The translations under genes were made by a program, and so were the position numbers. A stretch of DNA of 64,000 nucleotides from assembly GCA_949289565.1 (NCBI GenBank), contig CASEOO010000020.1, positions 1 through 64,000 on the forward strand, given 5' to 3'. Positions 1-6,835 of the stretch are shown piece after piece. The stretch is from an uncultured Bacteroidales bacterium (lineage in GTDB: Bacteria; Bacteroidota; Bacteroidia; Bacteroidales; UBA932). The notes beneath the pieces are model-generated. The model had not been told where the DNA came from. It made no database searches and was given only the letters and a program-made list of their open reading frames with translations. Within the stretch, counting starts at the first letter, position 1. Each line of letters starts with the position of its first letter.

Positions 1-266
1 GCAATGTCCTCGTGAATGGTTCTGCCCTTTTGGATGGTATCTAATGATATGCAATCCCACAAGGTCAATGAGTTGTTTGTTTTGAGCAAGTTAGTATACT
101 GTTCATTTATCTCATTGCCATAAATGCGTACCGATACTTTCTTGTTTTTGGCGTCAATTTCATAATCAGGCATTGGGAAGTGACGACGCCACTGCTCATT
201 GAACATCTTCTTTATACCCCGACTTACTGTATCTATCATGTTGAAATCAACCATTGCTCTGCAAAG
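1..266 (-). pseudogene. C-terminal fragment of an AlbA_2/Schlafen-type ATP-binding protein (5'-truncated)
   Basis: Reading the minus strand from about 266 down to the window edge gives an uninterrupted frame containing CRAMVDFNMIDTVSRGIKKM, then FPMPDYEID, VRIYGN and LLKTN. I recognise this as the C-terminal half of the widespread Bacteroidota 'putative DNA-binding domain' proteins (AlbA_2 domain followed by a HATPase-like region and winged helix). The family resemblance stops abruptly upstream of 'LCRAM' (about 266), where the frame continues into unrelated residues, so the N-terminal part with the AlbA_2 domain is missing. The 3' end lies outside the window. In-frame ATGs exist at 254 and 239, but a protein starting there would lack the nucleic-acid-binding domain. 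Probably a recombination remnant; a short expressed protein is not excluded. Confidence 0.6.
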
Positions 267-517
267 GCGGCCAGAAATCAGTAGAGAACAGTGATTATCT
301 TGAAATCGACGGGATTTTGACTCCAGTAAGTCCTCTTCATCTAGTTTTCAAGGGCAAAATCGTCACCTGCGTATCCCATATCAACAAAGGACGTCCAGTC
401 ATACGGAATGGCACGTATGATTTCATGGTCAGGGGAGAGCGCAGATATTGGCGAATGCAGGAAATTTCCAATCCTGCTGATCAATGCGCCGACTATGTGG
501 ACATTTATTTCGACTGA
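254..517 (+). CDS. Orphan hypothetical reading frame, possible gene remnant
   Basis: An 87-codon frame that can only start at TTG (254) or at later codons; an in-frame stop lies at 242-244 and there is no ATG near the 5' end. The translation looks protein-like (EIDGILTPVSPLHLVFKGK, then GTYDFMVRGERRYW, ending ADYVDIYFD) with few rare residues, so it may be the intact C-terminus of a gene whose front was lost at the same junction that truncated the AlbA_2 fragment. I do not recognise the family. No signal peptide or membrane segment is visible. It could also be chance coding. Confidence 0.3.
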   Translation: MLCKGGQKSVENSDYLEIDGILTPVSPLHLVFKGKIVTCVSHINKGRPVIRNGTYDFMVRGERRYWRMQEISNPADQCADYVDIYFD

Positions 518-554
518 CTCCAATCTGGAAATAAAAAGGCTGTGCCTGGCTCCC

Positions 555-1769
555 TCAGGATTCCAGGCACTCGTCTAAATCCCGGGTGATCTGCTCCCGG
601 TCCATATGCTGGCCGATGAAGACTATTTTCTGCATCCTGTCACCATACTCCTCATCCCAGTCACGCTGGAAGCCAGGGTCGGACTTCATGAGCTGGGCCA
701 GTTCTTCTGCAGGCGCCGTAGCATACCATTGGCCAGCCTGTCTAAGCTGTTTCTGCGACCCTGCCTGCTCGAAAAGATAAGACATCTCCTTCTCATCGCT
801 GAAATAGCATATGCCTTTTGCGCGGATTACAGATGACGGCCATTTCTTGGCAACAAAATAATCGAATTTGTTTATGTCAAATGCAGGACGGCGATAGTAG
901 ACGAAAGTCCCGATGCCATATTCTTCAGCCTCGCCTTCATCATGATGGTGGTGATGGTGGCCGGCATGGCATTCTTCATGGCCGTCGTGGTGGTGATGGT
1001 GCTCTCCCCGGGCCTCGGCCTCAGCTTCAGCAGACGGCCTGCTTTCAATTCCCTGTATCCATCCCGCAGACATGGAAGCCCTGTTGAAGTCGAACTTGCC
1101 GGTATTGAGTATCTTGTCCAGGTCTATCCCTGCATAGTCGCATTCTATGATTTCAGCCCCTGGCTGAAGAGTCCTGATGATAGCCTTGATGCGAGCCAGC
1201 TCTTCATGGCTTACCTCCGAAGCCTTGTTCAGAAGAATTATGTTGCAGAATTCTATCTGCTGGATAATCAGCTGCTCGATATCCTCTTCACCTATATCCT
1301 TGCGCTCAAGCCTGTCCCCGCATCCGAACTCATCTTTCATCCTCAAGGCATCCACCACCGTGACTATGCAGTCCAGCCTGCAGACTCCATATTTTGTGTA
1401 AGCTCCTCCGAATGCCGGTATGCTGCAGACAGTCTGCGCAATAGGCTCAGGTTCACATATGCCGCTCGCTTCGATGACTATATAGTCGAATTTCTGCGAT
1501 TTGACCAGCTCGAATACCTGCTCCACCAAATCAGCCTTCAGCGTGCAGCAGATGCACCCATTCTGCAGAGCCACCAGGCTGTCGTCTTTCTGAGCCACGA
1601 CACCGCCTTTCTGAATCAGGTCAGCATCGATGTTCACTTCTCCTATATCATTGACTATAACCGCGAAACGTATCCCTTTCCTGTTTGCCAGGATTTTGTT
1701 TACCAGGGTCGTCTTTCCGCTGCCGAGGTAGCCGGTCAGCAGCAGGACCGGAATATCTTTTTTCTCCAT
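555..1769 (-). CDS. CobW/G3E-family GTPase, putative metal chaperone
   Basis: A 404-residue G3E GTPase of the CobW/YjiA/ZigA type, expected to bind a divalent metal and use GTP hydrolysis to deliver it to a client enzyme in the cytoplasm. The P-loop GYLGSGKTT lies at residues 13-21. The family's metal-binding CxCC motif is present as GCICC (Cys72, Cys74, Cys75). The glutamate-rich switch region (EASGICEPEP) is at about 100-109. A histidine-rich linker at about 256-277 (runs of five and six His plus Cys and Asp) separates the GTPase from the C-terminal CobW_C domain and probably buffers zinc, cobalt or nickel. The guanine-specificity motif reads NKAS rather than the usual NKxD. It lies 65 bp downstream of the SotB-like exporter on the same strand, so co-transcription is possible. 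The metal cannot be told from sequence. Confidence 0.9.
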   Translation of the reverse strand: MEKKDIPVLLLTGYLGSGKTTLVNKILANRKGIRFAVIVNDIGEVNIDADLIQKGGVVAQKDDSLVALQNGCICCTLKADLVEQVFELVKSQKFDYIVIEASGICEPEPIAQTVCSIPAFGGAYTKYGVCRLDCIVTVVDALRMKDEFGCGDRLERKDIGEEDIEQLIIQQIEFCNIILLNKASEVSHEELARIKAIIRTLQPGAEIIECDYAGIDLDKILNTGKFDFNRASMSAGWIQGIESRPSAEAEAEARGEHHHHHDGHEECHAGHHHHHHDEGEAEEYGIGTFVYYRRPAFDINKFDYFVAKKWPSSVIRAKGICYFSDEKEMSYLFEQAGSQKQLRQAGQWYATAPAEELAQLMKSDPGFQRDWDEEYGDRMQKIVFIGQHMDREQITRDLDECLES

Positions 1770-1834
1770 ATCAGAATATTTTACAGTCGTCTAAATATAT
1801 TCATTTCATCATGATATTGTCACTGCCGTGACAA

Positions 1835-3043
1835 TTATTTTTCCTGGCCTTCATGTACGGACCTGATGGCAGGAAGCAAGTATTTGAAGCAAACAGCCGC
1901 GGCCACGAATGCTATCATCCCTCCGGCATAGCCGATATAGGAAATCGAAATTCCGGAGCATACATAGCCTCCGATGAGGGCGCCTGCTCCGATTCCCACA
2001 TTGTATATGCCGGAGTATATCGACATCGCCACGGCCGTGCCTTGAGGAGCGCATCTGATGATTTCAGACTGAAATACCAGGTTGAAAAAATTGATGGCGA
2101 AGCCCCACAATATGCACAAAAGCACCAGTGTCGCCGGAGTCAATGCGGCTGCACGCAAACACAACAGGAAAATGCAGATACCTCCTGCAGCCAGCTTCAT
2201 GAACCTGTACGGATGACGGGAATAGCTTCTGGAAAAAATAAAGCTTCCGATAAGCCCCACGATGCCGAAAATCGTCAGCACGATGGTTATCCAGTTCTCT
2301 CCGAAGCCTGCCACCTGCGCCAGGAACGGCTCTATATAGCTGTAGCCAGTAAAATGCCCTGTGATAGCTATCACGGTCACCAGGTAAATGTTCCGCAAGG
2401 CAGGGGATTTGATGAGGGCAGGCAGCTTCCTCAGAGATATTCCGCTGTCGCTTGGGGTTTTAGGCAGGAGTATGGCCAGAGCGGCCAATATCATGGCGGC
2501 AACGGCTGCTATCACCAGAAAAGTCGCTCTCCATCCGAGCAGAAGGCCTATGGTCCGTCCGAGCGGCAGTCCCACTATCATTGCCACTGATGAGCCGCAG
2601 ACCACCAGGCTCAAAGCGGCAGACTCCTTTCCCTGAGGCGCTATCTTTACTGCAAACGGAGTCACTATCGACCAGAAAATCGCATGGGCGCAAGCTACGC
2701 CGATACGAGAAATCATCAGCATGTTGAAATCTCCGGCAAATCCCGACAGTATATGGCTGAAAGTGAACAGCGCCGTTACAGACAGCATCAGCTTCCTGTT
2801 TTCGGTCTTTGCGAACACAAGCATCAGAGGCAGCGATGCCAGAGCCACGACCCACGCATAAATAGTAATCATTATTCCTGTCTGGGACTCTGTATTGCCG
2901 AAACTTTCGGCAATGTCAGACAAAAGCCCTATCGGTACAAATTCCGATGTATTGAATATAAATGTCGCGAAAGTAAGTCCCACGATAGGAAGCCATGCTT
3001 TCCATCCTTTCTTTTCTCCTTCCGGGACAATTCCTTTTTCCAT
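1835..3043 (-). CDS. MFS transporter, SotB-like sugar/drug efflux family
   Basis: A 402-residue major facilitator with about twelve hydrophobic segments. The N-terminal region, with FIFNTSEFVPIGLLSDIA, matches the opening helix of the SotB/YdeA-type efflux proteins, and SRIGVACAHAIFWSIVTPFA also fits that DHA1-like subfamily. The expected role is proton-driven export of sugars such as arabinose or of small toxic molecules across the inner membrane; the substrate cannot be assigned. It is the upstream gene of a minus-strand pair with the CobW GTPase. A 16-bp perfect palindrome centred on GCGGCCGC (about 3109-3120 and flanks) lies in its upstream region, overlapping a TAttTTTG element on the minus strand at 3116-3123 that may be its promoter. 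Confidence 0.85.
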   Translation of the reverse strand: MEKGIVPEGEKKGWKAWLPIVGLTFATFIFNTSEFVPIGLLSDIAESFGNTESQTGIMITIYAWVVALASLPLMLVFAKTENRKLMLSVTALFTFSHILSGFAGDFNMLMISRIGVACAHAIFWSIVTPFAVKIAPQGKESAALSLVVCGSSVAMIVGLPLGRTIGLLLGWRATFLVIAAVAAMILAALAILLPKTPSDSGISLRKLPALIKSPALRNIYLVTVIAITGHFTGYSYIEPFLAQVAGFGENWITIVLTIFGIVGLIGSFIFSRSYSRHPYRFMKLAAGGICIFLLCLRAAALTPATLVLLCILWGFAINFFNLVFQSEIIRCAPQGTAVAMSIYSGIYNVGIGAGALIGGYVCSGISISYIGYAGGMIAFVAAAVCFKYLLPAIRSVHEGQEK

Positions 3044-3208
3044 GTTTTCTTAATTTTCAGTCTTCAGCCGCGGCCGCTTTGTGAAGTTCGCCCCGCCTGA
3101 TTTATTTTGCGGCCGCAAAAATACACAAATTCTCCGTTCCTGTATTGTTGATTCGGAAAATTATCTTAATTTTAAATATTTTGATGAAAATTCAGGAATG
3201 ACGCAGAA

Positions 3209-4120
3209 ATGAGAAAATTGTTTTTCACGATAATATCAGTTCTTTCGCTCATGCTGCTTTTATACGGCCGGGCCGGGGCCATGACAGCAGATGACAGATA
3301 TGCCATAGTGGCCGGGATAGGGAACTATCCGCCAGAATCCGGATGGAGCAGGATTCATGGTGACAGGGATGTTAAAATAGTGACAGAGATGCTTCTGAAA
3401 AACGGTTTCCCTGAGGATAATATATTCGTGCTTGTAGACAGCGCGGCCACCAAGTCCGCTATCGAAGCCGCTTTCCGAGAGCTTGCGGGAACATTGTCGG
3501 AAGGCGATATAGTTTATGTCCACTTTTCTGCTCACGGCCAGCAGGTCACGGACATCGACGGAGATGAACCAGACGGACTGGATGAGGCTGTCATCCCGTA
3601 TGATGCCGGGAAAACGTATATTGAGGGTGTATATCATGGAGAAAACCACATTGTCGACGACGAGCTGAATATCTGGCTGGCATCTTTGAGAAAAGCCGTC
3701 GGAGAAAGCGGCCAGGTAATAGTGGCAGTGGATGCTTGCCACAGCGGCGATTCCACCAGAGGCGATGCTGATGAGGACTCATTGTACCCCGTGAGGGGGA
3801 CATCCGATGTTTTCAGGATTCCGGAGAGCCGCAGACAGGCATTGGCCGGACAGGTGGACGGCCACAGAAACAGAAAGGATGTGGAGTGGATTTCTCTGGG
3901 TGCCTGCCGATCGTATCAGAACAATTTTGAAGTATTGTCTGCTGACGGGTATTGCGGCAGGCTGACATGGGCATTGTCGGAGACACTTGAACAGGGCATG
4001 GACTTTCAGGACCTCGTAGACAGAATCGAGAAAATTTATGAAGCTCTTCCCATGCCTCCCGGGCCGCCTCAGAATCTGGAAGCCGAAGCTCCGGAAGACT
4101 GGAACGGAACGATATTCTAA
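3209..4120 (+). CDS. Secreted caspase-like peptidase (C14 / metacaspase family)
   Basis: A 303-residue protein with a clear signal peptide (residues 1-24, ending GRAGA) followed by a caspase-fold p20-like domain. Family motifs: the N-terminal strand YAIVAGIGNY (31-40), the catalytic histidine in HFSAHGQQ (His109), and the catalytic cysteine in VDACHSGDS (Cys177). The acidic stretch DIDGDEPDGLDEAVIPYDA fits the metacaspase S1/loop region. It should act as a cysteine endopeptidase in the periplasm or beyond, typically after basic residues in metacaspases. It is the first gene of a plus-strand run: the ECF sigma factor starts 31 bp downstream and the putative anti-sigma gene overlaps that. Both catalytic residues are intact, so this is not a pseudo-peptidase. 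The substrate is unknown; the neighbouring membrane protein is the obvious candidate. Confidence 0.85.
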   Translation: MRKLFFTIISVLSLMLLLYGRAGAMTADDRYAIVAGIGNYPPESGWSRIHGDRDVKIVTEMLLKNGFPEDNIFVLVDSAATKSAIEAAFRELAGTLSEGDIVYVHFSAHGQQVTDIDGDEPDGLDEAVIPYDAGKTYIEGVYHGENHIVDDELNIWLASLRKAVGESGQVIVAVDACHSGDSTRGDADEDSLYPVRGTSDVFRIPESRRQALAGQVDGHRNRKDVEWISLGACRSYQNNFEVLSADGYCGRLTWALSETLEQGMDFQDLVDRIEKIYEALPMPPGPPQNLEAEAPEDWNGTIF

Positions 4121-4151
4121 AGAAATTTGAAAGAATGAATTCAGGGCTGAC

Positions 4152-4772
4152 ATGAATATGAAAGCGTTTATAGAACAGGACCTGGTGGCAGGCATAAAGA
4201 AGAATGACAGCACGGCGAAGGAAAAGATGTACCGTATGTACAGGGACGAGTTTCTGGGCTGGTCGTTCAAGGCGTTGAACATGAAAGACGCGGACAAGGC
4301 GCTGAGCATATATACAGATGCTTGTGTATCATCGTGGAGCAACATTGTTTCAGGGAAGTACGAACTCAGGCCAGGCACGACTTTCAAGACATATCTTTTC
4401 AGTGTCGCCGCCAATATCTGGAGGAATCAGCTCAGAGCGGAAAGCCGGCGTCCGGTCAACGTCGATGTGACGCAGATAAAGGTTCCGGATGACTCTTCAT
4501 ACCAGGCACCGGATGCTTTGGTGGACATTTCCGAGGCCGAGGATGCAGAGGAACAGAAAAGGAATATAGTCAGAGACTTGGTTTTCAATCACATGGTTGA
4601 TCCGTGCCGTTCTATATTCAGATATACGTACTATGAGAAGCTGCAGTACAAAGCCATCGCCTTGCGGATGTCATATGCCAGCGAGCGTGTGGTCGTCACA
4701 ATGGCGTCGCGATGCAGGAAAAAGCTGGAGACAGCCTTGAGAAACAGATTTAAAGAAGCAGGCCTGATATGA
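4152..4772 (+). CDS. ECF-type sigma-70 family RNA polymerase sigma factor
   Basis: A 206-residue protein with ECF sigma layout: a sigma-2-like region (about residues 5-95, including SVAANIWRNQLRAESRR where region 2.4 and the following basic stretch would lie), an acidic linker (about 100-130), and a sigma-4-like helix-turn-helix (about 140-195, YYEKLQYKAIALRMSY then VVVTMASRCRKKL). Divergent from textbook RpoE, but architecture and length match. I chose the ATG at 4152; ATG 4158 gives two residues less. Its stop overlaps the start of the next gene by four bases (ATGA), the usual arrangement of an ECF sigma with its cognate anti-sigma. It lies immediately downstream of the secreted caspase and so probably reads out an envelope event. 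Confidence 0.82.
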   Translation: MNMKAFIEQDLVAGIKKNDSTAKEKMYRMYRDEFLGWSFKALNMKDADKALSIYTDACVSSWSNIVSGKYELRPGTTFKTYLFSVAANIWRNQLRAESRRPVNVDVTQIKVPDDSSYQAPDALVDISEAEDAEEQKRNIVRDLVFNHMVDPCRSIFRYTYYEKLQYKAIALRMSYASERVVVTMASRCRKKLETALRNRFKEAGLI

Positions 4773-5383
4773 AAGAAGATATGATAATAGACGAGTCCAT
4801 TGAGAAAATGGTGGAAGATGCCGTCAAGGAAAAAGAGTCTCTGAGGGATGAATTCATGGAGATAGAGGCCGCGATAAGGGCAGAAGCACTTGCAAAAGAA
4901 GATGTGGCGCCGAATAGGAGGGCAGGCCGCAATGTGCCAAAAGTCAGAAGGATATGGGCCGCGGCAAGTCTCATGGCGGCAGCGGCGTGCCTGGCATGCG
5001 GAATATTCTTCAGAGTGTCCGATGTGCGGAACTGCATCAGCGCCGGATGCGATATATCTCTTTCTGAACTGGTTATGGCATCCCGAGGGGACAGTCCGGC
5101 AGATGAGATAGTATTGGCGCTGGACAGCGGCGACTTCAAAAATGCCAAGTCCCTGATATCAGCATTCCGTTCATCGCCAGTTCCTGATTTTGATCTGTCC
5201 GGCGAGTCCGGACAATATCAGCATGAGCTTTATGTCGCGGAATGCCAGCTGGTCGACTATCTGGAAGCAGTGCTTCTGATGCGGCAGGGCAGTCCGTCGA
5301 AGGCTAGGAAAGCTTTGAAAGCCATCGTTTCTGGCGGCGGTTATTATGCATCAGCGGCGGAAGATGCTTTGAGCAGGCTGTGA
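4769..5383 (+). CDS. Single-pass membrane protein, putative anti-sigma factor
   Basis: A 204-residue protein of no recognised family. Residues 1-60 are charged and helical and would be cytoplasmic; a single hydrophobic segment follows at about 62-82, preceded by the basic cluster KVRR; the remaining 120 residues would be periplasmic. The periplasmic part carries two helical-hairpin-like stretches (LALDSGDFKNAKSLISAF; LLMRQGSPSKARKALKAI) resembling TPR units. The four-base overlap with the sigma gene and the topology are those of an ECF anti-sigma factor, which is my inference; no zinc-binding HxxxCxxC motif is present. Its 3' end overlaps the convergent HD gene by 40 bp. With secreted caspase and CHAT peptidases encoded alongside, regulated cleavage of its exposed domain is an attractive model. 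Confidence 0.6.
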   Translation: MKEDMIIDESIEKMVEDAVKEKESLRDEFMEIEAAIRAEALAKEDVAPNRRAGRNVPKVRRIWAAASLMAAAACLACGIFFRVSDVRNCISAGCDISLSELVMASRGDSPADEIVLALDSGDFKNAKSLISAFRSSPVPDFDLSGESGQYQHELYVAECQLVDYLEAVLLMRQGSPSKARKALKAIVSGGGYYASAAEDALSRL

Positions 5384-6024
5384 TAGATACGCACGATTTC
5401 TTCTCGTGCAGCCACATGGTCGGCAAGGAGGCATCTCAGGCTGAACAGCCTCAGCGCGTTGTCGCTCCATGGAATCCAGAGCTTGAGATAACCGTTGTCG
5501 CCATATTTATCGTAAAGATGATCCAGAGCGCGGTCTATCTGCTCGTTCGGTGTCATTTCAGGGTATTTGGCCATGCCATACAGCAGAGAGCGCTTAATGA
5601 TGGTTTCAGAGTCTATGAGCCTGTCTGCCTCTGCCACTATCTTTCCGTACATGCTGCGCGGCTCTTCCTTGTTTGAAGCCCTGTGGTCTTCGGCAGCCTG
5701 GGCTATCAGCTCTATCTGCGAATCATCGAACCATTCTTTCAGCCTGGAATCGTTCCTGATGATTATGCCGGAGTCGATATGATGACGCTCCTTGCCGTTA
5801 ATCCTTCCCAGATCATGACAGGCGGCCGCTGAGAAAAGCACCTCCAGATCCAGTGCCGAGCGTATTTCTTCAGGGGCACGGCGATACAGTTTGACGGCAT
5901 TTTCTATCACATCTTCAGCATGGTCTTCCCTGTGGGCCGGGTCAAAAGCCGCGTATTTAGGAACTATTTCTCTGTAAATATAGTCTTGAAGCGATTTTCT
6001 TATTCCTTCGTGTTCCATGTCCAT
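5344..6024 (-). CDS. HD-domain phosphohydrolase
   Basis: A 226-residue cytoplasmic protein with the HD-superfamily metal-binding pattern: His31/His35 in DPAHREDHAEDV, the HD pair His70-Asp71 in AAACHDLGR, and later Asp residues in EADRLID. This subgroup usually hydrolyses nucleotides or phosphorylated metabolites; the substrate is not deducible. It is transcribed against the sigma/anti-sigma pair and overlaps the 3' end of the anti-sigma gene by 40 bp. A TAatTTTG element on the minus strand (6059-6066) with an adjacent dyad (TGCAGA-N4-TCTGCA, 6045-6060) probably forms its promoter and a control site. It may be a bystander in the protease region. Confidence 0.8.
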   Translation of the reverse strand: MDMEHEGIRKSLQDYIYREIVPKYAAFDPAHREDHAEDVIENAVKLYRRAPEEIRSALDLEVLFSAAACHDLGRINGKERHHIDSGIIIRNDSRLKEWFDDSQIELIAQAAEDHRASNKEEPRSMYGKIVAEADRLIDSETIIKRSLLYGMAKYPEMTPNEQIDRALDHLYDKYGDNGYLKLWIPWSDNALRLFSLRCLLADHVAAREEIVRIYHSLLKASSAADA

Positions 6025-6044
6025 GTGTTTATGAGTGCAGTGTC

Positions 6045-6060
6045 TGCAGATATGTCTGCA
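6045..6060. promoter_or_regulatory. Dyad TGCAGA-N4-TCTGCA upstream of the HD gene
   Basis: A perfect 6+6 inverted repeat with a 4-bp spacer sits 20 bp upstream of the HD gene start, directly downstream of a minus-strand TAatTTTG -7 element (6059-6066). A protein bound here would cover the transcription start, so it is a plausible operator. It is a single copy and the assignment is positional inference. Confidence 0.35.
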
Positions 6061-6237
6061 AAATTAACAAAAACTTGCCAGTGTGTTTACTTTTCATGGC
6101 ATCCGGCCATAAATATGATGAAAACGGGTGATTTGATGAAAATGTGTGTTTTTGATTTGAGAAGAATCTTTAGTATATTGCATGGTTGAAGGCCAGATCA
6201 ATGTTTCTGGAATATCCACTGTGAAAATTTATAGGTC

Positions 6238-6813
6238 ATGGGACTGTTCAAGAAAAAAGAAACTAAGGCTGAAAGCGGCACTGAAAAGCTCGCTGATGCC
6301 ATAATGAAGTATATGCAGAGTGAAGGCTTCTTCCCTGAAAAGGATGAGCCCAAAGACCCGGATGCAGATTTGGTTCGTATTGATTTCAAGTTTCAGGGAA
6401 TCAATGTGACCATGGATGTTGCTGAAGGAAACTATATCCGCATGGGGATGGTTTTCGATTTGAGCGACAGCGATACTGACTATTTCAATCTCCAGTGCGC
6501 GGCTTCGCAGATCATGTTTGAAATGAAGGCTGTGAAAATCGTTGCCGCTGTCAAGTGGATACAGTTCTCAGTCGAGACCTTCGCCCGGACGGCAGATGCG
6601 TTCACTCCTTTCCTGAAATCATATCTTGACATTCTTTCTGAAGCAGTCGGCCGGCATCGGATATTGTATGCCAAATTCATGGAGGACAAGGAAGCTTCTG
6701 AGAAATCAGCCTCCGGAGATGGGTATGAGGTGTCCTCTGCCGAGGACAATGCCATGGAGAGGGTGATCGAGGATGCAATAAATTCCCAGGGAAACAAGTC
6801 TTTAAAAAACTGA
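6238..6813 (+). CDS. YbjN-like cytoplasmic protein of the CHAT gene pair
   Basis: A 191-residue protein without signal peptide or membrane segment. The order of predicted elements (helix with LADAIMKYMQSEGFF; then strands VRIDFKFQGINVTMDV and YIRMGMVFDL; then NLQCAASQIMFEMKAVKIVAAV) resembles the YbjN / type III-chaperone-like fold. That is a fold-level impression, not a confident family call. The C-terminus is acidic and probably disordered. It ends 22 bp before the TPR-CHAT peptidase and is probably co-transcribed with it, which suggests a partner, chaperone or inhibitor role. The start at 6238 (GTC-ATG-GGA) is the only good ATG. Confidence 0.6.
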   Translation: MGLFKKKETKAESGTEKLADAIMKYMQSEGFFPEKDEPKDPDADLVRIDFKFQGINVTMDVAEGNYIRMGMVFDLSDSDTDYFNLQCAASQIMFEMKAVKIVAAVKWIQFSVETFARTADAFTPFLKSYLDILSEAVGRHRILYAKFMEDKEASEKSASGDGYEVSSAEDNAMERVIEDAINSQGNKSLKN

Positions 6814-6835
6814 AAACCATCTCTGCCGCCATCAA

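Noticed and set aside
942..1814. A 290-codon plus-strand frame across the CobW gene
   Set aside because: It is antisense to a clear G3E GTPase, its His- and Asp-coding runs merely produce Met/Val/His-rich antisense peptides, and it shows no family features.
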